Positions 1 to 8,973 of a DNA stretch of 33,752 nucleotides are shown here, in pieces (position 1 is the first letter of the stretch; each line of letters opens with the position of its first letter). The stretch is taken from positions 1 through 33,752 of the forward strand of contig CAZLZD010000044.1 of the NCBI GenBank assembly GCA_964563925.1, given 5' to 3'. The position numbers and the translations under genes are program-made. Origin of the DNA: JAUILA01 sp964563925. GTDB taxonomy: Bacteria > Bacteroidota > Bacteroidia > Cytophagales > Cyclobacteriaceae. The notes beneath the pieces were generated by a model. The model searched no databases. It saw nothing but the letters and a program-made list of their open reading frames with translations, and was not told the origin of the DNA.

Positions 1-1
1 G

Positions 2-415
2 CAGCTTGCCATTCTCCCCCACCAGCGCAACGCCTTCGGGGAAGGACAGATGGAGTACACATTTACCGATACCCTAAGCCAGGCGGTGGCGGAGTATAAG
101 GTAGTCGGACAAGCCCCTGGTGACCGCCTGCTCCTGCTGCATGAAACCATAAAAATTGACAACGATCTGATACGCCGGGCTCCGGAGAACAACCTGATCC
201 TCGACCTGGATTACCCGGAAGGAGTGGAGATGGGCGTGCTTGTCTACCAGGGAGACTCCTTGCTGTTTTCGGATGAATTTGTGTTCCGCCGGCAGACCCA
301 TTCCAATCGGCGGTACTTTATCGGGGACCTTCTGGAGGCGGGGATCCGCCGGTATCGGGTTTTAATCATCCGAAAAGACACCTGGAAAAAGGAAGAGCTG
401 CTGATTGACAGGTAA
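2..415 (+). CDS. hypothetical protein, 3' end of a gene cut by the window edge
   Basis: The reading frame is open to the left edge, so this is either the C-terminal 137 residues of a longer protein or a 121-residue protein starting at the ATG at 50. A purine-rich GGAAGGA lies only about 4 nt before that ATG, which is too close to be a convincing ribosome site. The segment is a soluble mixture of acidic and basic residues with no membrane span, no cysteines and no motif I recognise. Its alternating hydrophobic stretches (for example LLLLHETIKI and NLILDLDY) suggest a beta-rich domain. It ends 52 nt before the next gene on the same strand. I cannot assign a function. Confidence 0.6.
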   Translation, partial: QLAILPHQRNAFGEGQMEYTFTDTLSQAVAEYKVVGQAPGDRLLLLHETIKIDNDLIRRAPENNLILDLDYPEGVEMGVLVYQGDSLLFSDEFVFRRQTHSNRRYFIGDLLEAGIRRYRVLIIRKDTWKKEELLIDR

Positions 416-467
416 AGCGCATTTGTTAAAAATTGGCTAACTTAAATAGTCCATTATCGGGCAATGT

Positions 468-2303
468 ATGCAGACACTGTTTATTCTTCTGCTCTCCGTC
501 CTGTCGTACCAGGACCGGGAGGTGATCTTCCTGGAAGATGCCACCCAGGATTTGCTCCTGCCCTTTAATGACTTGCCCATCCTGGTAGACAGTACCGGTG
601 AGATGACTTTGGACGAAGTTCGCAACTCCACAAAATCATTTACCCTTCACACCAGCTTTGTTCCAAAGGATTACTGTACCTCCTGTGTCTACTGGGTAAA
701 GCTTCCCGTGTTTATCGACCGCAGTACTTCGCGTACCTGGATACTGGAATTTTACGACCAGACCATTGATGAAATTGTAGCCTATTTCCCTCAGCGGGAC
801 GGAACGTATTCTTCGGATACGGTCGGTGATACCTTTGCGTTCAGCAACAAGGAGTTTCACCATAAAAATTTTGAATGGCTCATCGATGCCCAGCTCGAGG
901 GCCGGCAGGTGTTTTATTTTAAGATCAGGTCCCATTCCTATGCCGATATCCGGATTTCCATCCGGTCTGTAGACCGGTTTGTGGGCTACGCACTGTTTGA
1001 ATACTTCCTGTACGGGATTTTCTACGGCACCATCCTGATCATTTGCCTGTACAACATTCTCATTTACGTGGCCATCCAGGAGGTAAAATACGCGTACTAT
1101 ACCTTTTACCTCCTGAGTGTCGGTGTCTTTGCGATGTGTGTGGATGGTATCGCCTTCCAGTATCTTTGGCCCGGGGCCACTTCCTGGAACCAGATAGCCC
1201 ACGGGGCGGCCATGTTCAGCCTGATCTTTTGGGCCAGTGTATTCGGACAACGGTTTTTGGGGACGCGGGTGCGCGCTCCTTCCCTGCATCGGGTGATTAC
1301 GGCCGTCATCCTGCTTCGTACGCTTTTTTTCCTTTTCTCGCTGTTCTTTTACCAGGCAGCTTTCGAATGGCGCAGCATTGAAATCATCCCGCTTTCCCTG
1401 GTATTTGCAGCAGGGATCGTGGTCTGGCGGAGAGGGTATAAACCCGCCCGCTTCTTCGTAATGGCCTATGGAATACTGTTCCTCGGGTTTCTGGTGAAGG
1501 CGCTGATCAACCTGTCGGTGATCCATCACTCGGTCATCAGCTATTACAGCCTGCACCTGGCGTTCCTGGTGGAAATGCTGCTACTGACCTTTGCCCTGAG
1601 TGACCGGGTACGCATACTGAAGTCCAACCGCGACCGGGCCATGAAGCGGATTATTATCCAGCACCAGAAAAATGTTGAGCTTAAGGACAAGGTCAATAAG
1701 GAACTGGAACAGCTTGTGAATAAAAGGACTTCCGAACTGCAGGAAAAGAACCTGCTTCTGGAGGAAACCAACCAGAAACTGTATCAGCAGACCAACGATA
1801 TTTCCCGGATCAATTCCATGCTGGACCTTGATAACTGGAAACTTAAAAATAACATCAAGGAAATTCTCCAGGACCGCCTGATCAACAAGAATTTATCCCT
1901 GGAGGAATTTCGGCAGATCTTCCCCGACAAGATCAGCTGCTATCGGTTTCTGGAGCGTCTCAAATGGAAAGGCGGGTATGAATGTGTCAAGTGCGGTAAT
2001 GATAAATACTCTGACGGACACCTGAAAATGTCCAGGCGCTGCAGCACCTGCGGCTATGATGAATCAGTTACGAGTAATACCATTTTTCACCGTCTGAAAT
2101 TTCCGATCGAAAAGGCGTTTTACATTTTGTATGTTACAAACAATACCCAGATCAACTACACGCTGGATGAACTGTCAGACCTGCTTGAACTGCGCCGGAA
2201 TACGGTCTGGAACTTCAAAAGAAAGATCGAAAAACTCTATTCCAGCAAGAGCGAGCATCACCTGCTGATCGAAGATTTATTCTCTGCCCATCTGAGTAAT
2301 TAG
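468..2303 (+). CDS. 7TMR-DISM membrane sensor fused to an IS1595-transposase-like zinc ribbon/HTH domain
   Basis: This 611-residue protein has an N-terminal extracytoplasmic domain of 7TMR-DISMED2 type (about residues 45-170), seven predicted membrane helices (about 179-383) and a cytoplasmic coiled coil (about 385-465, with a QLVNKRTSELQEKN run). Usually a histidine kinase, GGDEF or LytTR/HTH output follows such a sensor. Here residues ~480-600 look like the N-terminus of an IS1595-family transposase: an FPDKISCYRFLERLKW segment, a zinc ribbon with C506/C509 and C525/C528, SVTSNTIFHRLKFPIEKAF, and a helix-turn-helix-like LDELSDLLELRRNTVWNFKRK. The DDE nuclease domain is absent. The start is fixed by an in-frame TAG at 447-449. 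The gene lies 230 nt upstream of susC on the same strand. I infer a membrane-tethered transcription regulator that uses a domesticated transposase DNA-binding module, probably controlling the adjacent glycan locus. Domain identities are from recall of the motifs. Confidence 0.85.
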   Translation: MQTLFILLLSVLSYQDREVIFLEDATQDLLLPFNDLPILVDSTGEMTLDEVRNSTKSFTLHTSFVPKDYCTSCVYWVKLPVFIDRSTSRTWILEFYDQTIDEIVAYFPQRDGTYSSDTVGDTFAFSNKEFHHKNFEWLIDAQLEGRQVFYFKIRSHSYADIRISIRSVDRFVGYALFEYFLYGIFYGTILIICLYNILIYVAIQEVKYAYYTFYLLSVGVFAMCVDGIAFQYLWPGATSWNQIAHGAAMFSLIFWASVFGQRFLGTRVRAPSLHRVITAVILLRTLFFLFSLFFYQAAFEWRSIEIIPLSLVFAAGIVVWRRGYKPARFFVMAYGILFLGFLVKALINLSVIHHSVISYYSLHLAFLVEMLLLTFALSDRVRILKSNRDRAMKRIIIQHQKNVELKDKVNKELEQLVNKRTSELQEKNLLLEETNQKLYQQTNDISRINSMLDLDNWKLKNNIKEILQDRLINKNLSLEEFRQIFPDKISCYRFLERLKWKGGYECVKCGNDKYSDGHLKMSRRCSTCGYDESVTSNTIFHRLKFPIEKAFYILYVTNNTQINYTLDELSDLLELRRNTVWNFKRKIEKLYSSKSEHHLLIEDLFSAHLSN

Positions 2304-2326
2304 ACGGCCTGATTAATCCGTCAGGC
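2303..2326 (+). terminator. two overlapping alternative hairpins after the sensor gene
   Basis: Two perfect inverted repeats overlap: GACGG (2303-2307) with CCGTC (2318-2322), and GCCTGA (2307-2312) with TCAGGC (2321-2326). They cannot form together. No run of T follows, so intrinsic termination is uncertain; a role in mRNA processing or attenuation is equally possible. The rest of the 2327-2533 gap holds no clear TAnnTTTG promoter for susC. Confidence 0.35.
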
Positions 2327-2533
2327 ACATGTTGTGATTAAACCGCAATAAATTTCTTTCTTATTGGATGAAAAGGGGGTTCACGCTATTTAATCCTTGT
2401 TTTTTAACCGGGATAAAACAGGCGTATGCAAACGTTTTAAAAGTGCATTTCGGTCAATAAAGGGCTGGAGATTTTGGAGAGATGCGCGCGGTATCCTAGC
2501 ATTATCGCAATATCAACTACAAATCACACCCTT

Positions 2534-5500
2534 ATGTTAAAATTTTTACAGATTCTTTGCTTACTCGGAGGATTTCTGGGCTCTCAGCTTGCGTCGGCCC
2601 AGGATGTGACGGGTCAAGTGACGGATGCCGCCGGGGATCCCATTCCCGGGGTGAACGTCCTGATAGAAGGAACTTCCAAGGGGACAGTAACCGACATTAA
2701 CGGCAGCTATTCCCTTTCTCTGGAAGGTAGTGAAAACGTCCTTGTTTTTTCGTTTGTGGGCTACGAGTCCCAGCGGATCGAGGTAAATAACCGAAACATC
2801 ATCAATGTTACGCTCCAGGAAGACATCGCTCAGCTGGAGGAGGTGGTCGTCATCGGGTACGGTACACTTGAAGAAAAAGACCTGATCTCTGCGGTGACCA
2901 CGGTGGAATCCGACGAGATCATCAAGACGCCTACCTCACAGGCCATGCAGGCACTGCAGGGAAGGGTCGCCGGTTTACAGGTGGTCAGCAGTGGTGCTCC
3001 CGGGGCATCCCCCACGGTAAGGATACGCGGTATCGGAACCTTCCAGGGAAATTCCGGTCCGCTCTACGTAGTGGACGGCATGTTCTTCGATAACATCGAC
3101 TTCCTGAATACGGCCGATATTGAAACGATTACCGTACTGAAAGATGCGTCGTCGACCGCGATTTATGGTGTACGTGCATCCAACGGGGTGGTGCTGATCG
3201 AAACCAAATCAGGCAAATACGGGCAAGAGCCCCAGATCACCTACAACGGGTATTACGGGATACAGCGCGCCCAGAACGTACTCCAGATGGCCAATTCGGA
3301 ACAGTTTGTCCAATACATCAATGAGACGGGCGTTGCGGCTGACATTTCTTTCGTGGAGAATGCCTTCCAGCGGTACGGCAGAAGCCGGATCAATCCGAAT
3401 GTGCCGGATGTGAATACCGACTGGTATGACGAAGTCATTCAGACTGCCCCGATTCAGAATCATTCCCTGACCTTCACCGGAGGTACCGAAAAGATGCGGT
3501 ATTCGGTGAGCGGCAGTTATTTCGACCAGGATGGATTGCTCAGGGATACGCGTAATTCGTACAAGCGGGTGAACCTGCGGACCAAACTGGATTTTGATGC
3601 CGCCGAATGGCTCAACCTGGGAGGTAATGTACAGTTAAGCGGAGCCCGTCAGTATATCGGATCGGATGCCGCCTGGTTCAGGTCTTATTTCGCAGTACCC
3701 ATTATCCCAGTTTATGACGAGCAGAATACCGAGGCAACTCCTTACCAGTTATCCAATGCCCAGCAGATCGGTTACCGCGGTAACCAGAACCCGTTCTATG
3801 CATTGTTATACAATGACAATCGCAATAACGTGGCCAAGGTCAACGGTAACTTCTACCTTGATTTCAAAATTCTGCCCAATAAGCTGAGCTTCAAAACGCA
3901 GCTTAATTATGCCTATCAGAATATCACGAGCAGGAATGTGGATTTTCCCTATTTTGACGGACAGACCGAAAACCTCTCGGGCATCAGCCGTGCCAACGTC
4001 TCCATTCTCAATACAATCTGGGATAACTACCTTACCTACGAGGATTCGTGGGGAGCACATAATCTCACAGCCGTGCTTGGCTACACCTTCAGGAATGAGT
4101 CATTTGAACGGGTGGCTGCCCGGGGTGAAGACCTGAATGTGCCCATCACCCGTGACCAGGAGGAGCTCTGGTACCTGCGATTCGGAAATATCAATGCCGA
4201 TGCAACCGGGGACGCCGGGGCAAAACTTTATGGTGCCTCCTACTTCGGCCGGCTGGCCTATAACTACGATGACCGTTACCTGTTTTACAGTACCCTGAGA
4301 AGGGAAGGAACCAACCGAATCCAGGATACCTGGGACTGGTTCCCGACGGTGGGTGCCGGATGGGTGCTGTCTGAAGAGAGCTTCTTCGATGTAAATGCCA
4401 TTGACTTCCTGAAATTCAGGGTAAGCTGGGGCCGACTGGGGAATGACGGGATTACGCCGGCACTTGGTGCTCCCGAATTCAATACGGTCTTCCTGGCGCT
4501 TAATGATGTGCGCGTGCAGGGAACCCAGGTGGTCCCGGTTTTTGACTATGTCGACAGCTGGGAATTTACCGAGGAAACCAACATCGGGCTTAGTGCCGTT
4601 TTGCTGAGCAACCGGATGAATGTGGAATTGGATTACTATGTCAGGGACACGGAGAATGCAGTGATCAATATCGACCTTCCCCTGATCCGTGATAATGTCC
4701 TCCGGAACCTCGGGGAGATCCGTAACCAGGGACTGGAGCTTGCACTTAACTGGAGTGATGAGATCGGAAGTGACCTCTCCTACAATATCGGCGGTAATTT
4801 TGCCACCCTGAAGAATGAAGTACTTGCCCTGGGCGGACAGGATTATATCGACGCCGGACAGGCAGAATTTCGTCAGCGATCCATAATTGGAGAACCATTC
4901 CAGGCTTTTTACGGCTACGAAGTGGAAGGCGTATTCCAGACAGAGTCCCAGATTACCAACAGCGGACTCACTTCAGAATTTATTGCTGATAATAACCTGG
5001 TCCCGGGAGACTTTATTTTCAAGGACCAGAACGGGGATGGCGTAATTGATGACGAGGACCGGACGGTAATCGGGTCCTATCTGCCCGACGTTACCTATGG
5101 ATTTAACTTCGGGGTTACCTGGAGAAACCTCAGCCTGAGCGCTGCCTTCCAGGGACAGGCGGGCCATGAAATACTTAACCGGAAACGAGGTGAACTCATT
5201 TTTACCACAGATACCAATATAGATGCGGAGCTGGCAAAAAACCTGTGGAGAGGAGAGGGTACCTCAAATACCTATCCGTCTGCAGCCGGACTGCGAAAGG
5301 GGTACAACCAGAACATGAGCGAATATTACGTGGAAAGCGGGTCTTATTTCAGGATCCAGAATGTGCGGTTATCCTACAATTTCATAGACCGCCAGCTTTT
5401 TGGCGTCGACATGCCGGCCACTACGGTAACCTTTACCGCCGAACGGCCTCTCACTGTATTTGACTACAACGGGTTTAACCCGGAGGTGCCGAATGGAATT

Positions 5501-5560
5501 GACCGACAGACCTATCCGATACCGGCGATTTACACATTAGGCCTCAATATTAACCTTTGA
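2534..5560 (+). CDS. susC: SusC/RagA-family TonB-dependent outer-membrane transporter
   Basis: This 1008-residue outer-membrane channel imports oligosaccharides with its SusD partner, energised by TonB. The preferred start is the ATG at 2534, giving a signal peptide (MLKFLQILCLLGGFLGSQLASA) followed by QDVTGQV; an upstream TTG extension is unlikely. Residues ~24-105 form the carboxypeptidase-regulatory-like beta-sandwich typical of SusC (GVNVLIEGTSKGTVTDINGSY, FVGYESQ). EEVVVIGYGT then introduces the plug domain (~110-225, with LQGRVAGLQV and VRIRGIGTF), and a long beta-barrel ends in an aromatic-rich C-terminus (YTLGLNINL). Length is normal for the family. It is followed 11 nt later by susD, and heads a run of seven closely packed genes ending at 16408. 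In context it should carry beta-1,2-gluco-oligosaccharides, but the substrate is inferred from neighbouring enzymes, not from this sequence. Confidence 0.95.
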   Translation: MLKFLQILCLLGGFLGSQLASAQDVTGQVTDAAGDPIPGVNVLIEGTSKGTVTDINGSYSLSLEGSENVLVFSFVGYESQRIEVNNRNIINVTLQEDIAQLEEVVVIGYGTLEEKDLISAVTTVESDEIIKTPTSQAMQALQGRVAGLQVVSSGAPGASPTVRIRGIGTFQGNSGPLYVVDGMFFDNIDFLNTADIETITVLKDASSTAIYGVRASNGVVLIETKSGKYGQEPQITYNGYYGIQRAQNVLQMANSEQFVQYINETGVAADISFVENAFQRYGRSRINPNVPDVNTDWYDEVIQTAPIQNHSLTFTGGTEKMRYSVSGSYFDQDGLLRDTRNSYKRVNLRTKLDFDAAEWLNLGGNVQLSGARQYIGSDAAWFRSYFAVPIIPVYDEQNTEATPYQLSNAQQIGYRGNQNPFYALLYNDNRNNVAKVNGNFYLDFKILPNKLSFKTQLNYAYQNITSRNVDFPYFDGQTENLSGISRANVSILNTIWDNYLTYEDSWGAHNLTAVLGYTFRNESFERVAARGEDLNVPITRDQEELWYLRFGNINADATGDAGAKLYGASYFGRLAYNYDDRYLFYSTLRREGTNRIQDTWDWFPTVGAGWVLSEESFFDVNAIDFLKFRVSWGRLGNDGITPALGAPEFNTVFLALNDVRVQGTQVVPVFDYVDSWEFTEETNIGLSAVLLSNRMNVELDYYVRDTENAVINIDLPLIRDNVLRNLGEIRNQGLELALNWSDEIGSDLSYNIGGNFATLKNEVLALGGQDYIDAGQAEFRQRSIIGEPFQAFYGYEVEGVFQTESQITNSGLTSEFIADNNLVPGDFIFKDQNGDGVIDDEDRTVIGSYLPDVTYGFNFGVTWRNLSLSAAFQGQAGHEILNRKRGELIFTTDTNIDAELAKNLWRGEGTSNTYPSAAGLRKGYNQNMSEYYVESGSYFRIQNVRLSYNFIDRQLFGVDMPATTVTFTAERPLTVFDYNGFNPEVPNGIDRQTYPIPAIYTLGLNINL

Positions 5561-5571
5561 AGACAACAGAG

Positions 5572-7110
5572 ATGAAAACTTTTAGAATATCTACTTTACT
5601 ACTCGTCCTTGTCATGGGCCTGCTCTCATGTGATGGCCTGCTTGAAGACCCGTTAGAAAACCGGGATCCGACAACGGACACCGACTACACCCGCACGGAG
5701 CAAATGTTTTCCGTGGCCCTGGGTGCCTACGACGTTTTTTACAATTTGCAGTGGGAGACCTTTCCCCTGATTTCCGTTCGCGGTGACGATGTCAATGCAG
5801 CTGGCGACCAGTTTCCGCTCATTGAAACTGATGAATTCCGCTACGACCGGTCATTCTGGATGTATAATTCCACGTGGCTGAACCTATACAGCGACATTAT
5901 CTCCTTCCATGCGGCCATGGAGGAGATCGAAAAGTACCGGGAGTTTGCGCCAAATCCGGCGCTTGCTGACCAGTATATTGCCGAGATCAAGGTGCTGCGC
6001 GGATTTGAGTTCTTCCAGCTGTCCAGGCTGTGGGGTGACCTGATCATTCCAACCAGTTCATCGACCTTCGAATTATACGATAAACCGGTTGAGCCCAAGG
6101 AGGTAATCTGGCAACATATTTCAGACCAGATGGATGAAGCACTCGCCGATCTTCCGGATGTGCGTCCCAATCAGCGGACGGATATTCCCGGTGGTGTTAC
6201 CCGGTATACGGCACTGGCCGTGAAGGCCATGGCCGAGCTGGAGCTTAAAAATTATGCAGCGGTGGCAGCTGCCACCGGGGAGATCATTAACTCCGGTATT
6301 TTCGAACTTGAGGAGGATTATTACCAGTTGTTTAAAATTCCCGGTAAACTCAACAACGAAATACTGCTGGAACTGCAGTATTCTGATTTCGGACAAGGGT
6401 CCGGTGAGCGGGAATCTTATCTGCATGCATTCTTCGGTCCGCAGGGCTGGACCCCTGCCAAGGAAGGTGCCGGCGCCGGATGGGGTTTCTACGAACCAAC
6501 TGTGAAGTATGTAAAATTCATGCTTGACCGTGAAGAGCAGCTCCGGCTTGAAACCACAGTTTTGTTTACCAACAGCGGTATTGCGGAAATCCAGGAAGAT
6601 CCGGCCTATGCCGATCTTCCGGCATGGATATCGAATACCACGCGTGATGGCGATGTGATCAATGATTATGCCCGCGCCAACTTTGCCAGCGGAAAACACT
6701 ATCTGCCATCCATTCAGTTGATTGACGGACGTAATTCTTATGGCTCAAACAAAAACTTCATCGCCATCCGCTACGCCGAAATATTGCTCATGCACGCCGA
6801 GGCACTGGTAAATGGTGCCAGCAGCAGCGCTATGAGCGCGGACGATGCTGTGAATGAAGTGAGACTAAGGGCCGGACTGGATCCACTTACCGGGGTGAAC
6901 CTCGATGACGTGCTGGATGAGAAATTTGCTGAGCTGGCCATGGAATGGGGCATCAGGTTCTACGACCTGGTTCGTCATGACCGCACCGGCGAACTGGACT
7001 ACGGCGGTCGCACCTACAACGAAGGAGAAGACCGCTTCCTCCCGTACCCGCTGGCGCAGCAGGACATTCTCCCGCAATTGAGAGATGCCAACAACAACGG
7101 TGGCTCATAA
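5572..7110 (+). CDS. susD: RagB/SusD-family glycan-binding lipoprotein
   Basis: This is a 512-residue outer-surface lipoprotein that caps the SusC barrel and binds oligosaccharide. The ATG at 5572 gives a short lipoprotein signal with lipobox LLSC and lipidated Cys20; the alternative TTG at 5557 would overlap the susC stop and is less likely. The family pattern is visible: an early acidic stretch after the cysteine, IKVLRGFEFFQLSRLWGDL, the TPR-like helical body, the AIRYAEILLMHAEALV segment, and the C-terminal VNEVRLRAGL, FAELAMEWGIRFYDLVR and FLPYPLAQQDI signatures. It sits 11 nt after susC and about 30 nt before the next lipoprotein gene, so the two are surely co-transcribed. Binding specificity cannot be read from sequence; the neighbouring GH144 and GH3 enzymes point to beta-1,2-glucan. 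Confidence 0.95.
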   Translation: MKTFRISTLLLVLVMGLLSCDGLLEDPLENRDPTTDTDYTRTEQMFSVALGAYDVFYNLQWETFPLISVRGDDVNAAGDQFPLIETDEFRYDRSFWMYNSTWLNLYSDIISFHAAMEEIEKYREFAPNPALADQYIAEIKVLRGFEFFQLSRLWGDLIIPTSSSTFELYDKPVEPKEVIWQHISDQMDEALADLPDVRPNQRTDIPGGVTRYTALAVKAMAELELKNYAAVAAATGEIINSGIFELEEDYYQLFKIPGKLNNEILLELQYSDFGQGSGERESYLHAFFGPQGWTPAKEGAGAGWGFYEPTVKYVKFMLDREEQLRLETTVLFTNSGIAEIQEDPAYADLPAWISNTTRDGDVINDYARANFASGKHYLPSIQLIDGRNSYGSNKNFIAIRYAEILLMHAEALVNGASSSAMSADDAVNEVRLRAGLDPLTGVNLDDVLDEKFAELAMEWGIRFYDLVRHDRTGELDYGGRTYNEGEDRFLPYPLAQQDILPQLRDANNNGGS

Positions 7111-7140
7111 GATATAGTTGAAATGAAAAATATAATGGAA

Positions 7141-8916
7141 ATGAAATACGCAAGAATATTCGTGGCAGGCATTCTGTTGTTTGTCCTGGGCTGTGACGAT
7201 GGCTATATCGATGACATCTCACGGGTTGATCCCGGGCCGGATGTGGATGCTCCCACCGTAACGATCAATTACCCGAATGAAGGTACCGAAATACAGGTTT
7301 ACGAAGAGGTGACCTCAGTAAACATTGATTTCGAGGTGACCGATGATATCGAGATCCAGACGATCTCAGTCATGCTTGACGACAATGAGATTCTCAGGAT
7401 GAACGATTTCAAGGATTACCGGAAGGTAATTGAAGAATTTGAATATGATAATCTGACTACCGGGGATCACGAGCTGACCATCACAGCGACGGATATTGAC
7501 GGAAAAGTGACTTCGAAGACGGTGAATTTCGCCAAGGTTCCGCCCTATGTGACGAAGTACGATGGCGAAATGTTCTATATGCCTTTTGAAGGAGACTATG
7601 TCGAACTGGTTAATGTGGTATTTCCAACCGAAGTAGGTAATCCCGGCTTTGCGGGCGAAGGGAAAGTGGGAATGAACGCCTATGCCGGCGCTGAAGGCTC
7701 CTATCTGACATATCCGACCGAGAATCTCGAACTGGGCAATGAGTTCAGCGCGGTTTTCTGGATGAAGGTGAATGCCGTTCCCGACCGTGCAGGTGTCCTG
7801 GTGATAGGGCCGCCTGATGAGGCAAATCCGGATGCTCAGAATAACCGGACCAGCGGTTTCCGCTTTTTCCGGGAGAATGCCGGCGGTCAGCAACGCTTTA
7901 AGCTGAACATAGGTACCGGCGCCGGCGAAAGCTGGTTTGACGGAGGTGCAGCGGCAGATGTCGATCCGGCCCTTGACGAATGGCGGCATTTCGCATTCTC
8001 CATTTCAGGAAGTCATGCAGAAGTGTATATCGATGGTGAACTCGTAAAAGAAGATGACTTTCCCGGCATTGACTGGACAAACACCGATGTGTTGTCAATC
8101 ATGTCCGGTGCGCCGCGGTTTACCGGGTGGGGCCATTTGTCTGACCAGAGTTATATGGATGAATTGCGCCTGTTCAACAAGGCCCTTACCCAGGCCGAGA
8201 TTCTGGGGATAATTGCTGATGAAGGCGGGGCAATCAACTATGTACCTGAATTTGAAGAGATCTTCTATATGCCGTTTGAAGGCAATTACCTGGATGTGGC
8301 GACCAATACACCCGCCACTGAAGTGGGTAATCCGGGATTCGCCGGAGTAGGTTTGCGAGGTGATAATGCGTATGCAGGTGCACCTGAATCCTACCTGACG
8401 TATCCATCCGCTTCCCTGGAGAATGATGAATTCAGCGCATCCTTCTGGTATAACCTTGATGCCGAACCGGACCGTGCGGGAATTCTGGTTATCGGTCCGA
8501 CCGACCCGGACAATCCCGATGCGCAAAACCTGCGTACCAGTGGTTTCCGGTTCTTCCGTGAAGCAGCCGGAACCGACCAGCGGTTCAAGCTGAATGTGGG
8601 AACCGGTGCGGGGGACAGCTGGTTTGACGGTGGCGATGCGGCCGACCTTGATCCGGCTACGGCTACCGGCTGGGTGCATATCGCCTTCACGATTTCACAG
8701 ACTGAAGCTACCGTATACATTGATGGAACCGCAGTATCTACAGGAACCTTCGATGGTATCGACTGGACAGATTGTGATATTCTTTCCATCGGTTCTGGTG
8801 CACCCCGGTTTACCGGATGGGGCCATTTTTCGGACCTGAGCTATATTGATGAACTCAGGATCTTTGACAAGGCCCTCACAGCCGCTGAGGTTGAGGCGAT
8901 AAAAGCCGCAAACTAA
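7141..8916 (+). CDS. surface lipoprotein with an Ig-like domain and two tandem LamG-like domains
   Basis: This 591-residue protein starts at the ATG at 7141, preferred over 7123 because it gives a compact lipoprotein signal with lipobox VLGC and Cys18. The mature end begins CDDGYIDD, an acidic run compatible with the surface-export signals of Bacteroidota lipoproteins. Residues ~36-137 form an Ig-like domain (DAPTVTINYPNEG, then TGDHELTITATDIDGKVTS). Two concanavalin A/laminin-G-like domains follow at ~143-365 and ~373-591. Each contains an FYMPFEG start, a TSGFRFF.E segment, FKLN.GTGAG.SWFDGG and a closing GAPRFTGWGH. No catalytic glutamate motif of GH16 is visible. Its place directly after susD, where SusE/F-like proteins normally sit, suggests a surface glycan-binding protein that helps capture the polymer. 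That role is inferred. Confidence 0.85.
   Translation: MKYARIFVAGILLFVLGCDDGYIDDISRVDPGPDVDAPTVTINYPNEGTEIQVYEEVTSVNIDFEVTDDIEIQTISVMLDDNEILRMNDFKDYRKVIEEFEYDNLTTGDHELTITATDIDGKVTSKTVNFAKVPPYVTKYDGEMFYMPFEGDYVELVNVVFPTEVGNPGFAGEGKVGMNAYAGAEGSYLTYPTENLELGNEFSAVFWMKVNAVPDRAGVLVIGPPDEANPDAQNNRTSGFRFFRENAGGQQRFKLNIGTGAGESWFDGGAAADVDPALDEWRHFAFSISGSHAEVYIDGELVKEDDFPGIDWTNTDVLSIMSGAPRFTGWGHLSDQSYMDELRLFNKALTQAEILGIIADEGGAINYVPEFEEIFYMPFEGNYLDVATNTPATEVGNPGFAGVGLRGDNAYAGAPESYLTYPSASLENDEFSASFWYNLDAEPDRAGILVIGPTDPDNPDAQNLRTSGFRFFREAAGTDQRFKLNVGTGAGDSWFDGGDAADLDPATATGWVHIAFTISQTEATVYIDGTAVSTGTFDGIDWTDCDILSIGSGAPRFTGWGHFSDLSYIDELRIFDKALTAAEVEAIKAAN
7567..8916 (+). repeat. tandem intragenic duplication of a LamG-coding unit (~690-nt period)
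   Basis: The units beginning at 7567 and 8257 encode matching domains in the same order and frame. Shared blocks include FYMPFEG, TEVGNPGFAG, NAYAGA, SYLTYP, DRAG.LVIGP, TSGFRFFRE, WFDGG, GIDWT and SGAPRFTGWGH. Nucleotide identity is high over these blocks but third positions differ, so the duplication is not recent. Confidence 0.85.
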
Positions 8917-8948
8917 TAGTAATTAACCTAATTTCGTAAGGGTGGAAT

Positions 8949-8973
8949 CGGGAACTCTGTAACGGGGTTCCCG
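8949..8973 (+). other. intercistronic stem-loop between the LamG and first GH144 genes
   Basis: CGGGAAC (8949-8955) pairs with GTTCCCG (8967-8973) across an 11-nt loop, within the only sizeable gap (75 nt) of the glycan operon. No T-run follows. It could stabilise or process the upstream susCD-LamG message and so set surface proteins apart from enzymes in abundance; that role is inferred. Confidence 0.4.

Noticed and set aside
636..1556. A 306-codon open frame on the minus strand inside the sensor gene
   Set aside because: It is fully antisense to a protein with clear domains, and its own translation is rich in Pro, Gly and His with no motif or signal.
468..2303. Reading the IS1595-like region as an inserted transposon or pseudogene
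   Set aside because: The frame is intact, the module has no nuclease domain, no terminal inverted repeats or target duplications are visible, and the coiled coil runs smoothly into it.
2474..2533. TTG-initiated extension of susC
   Set aside because: The added residues lack signal-peptide character, and the ATG at 2534 gives a normal signal peptide.
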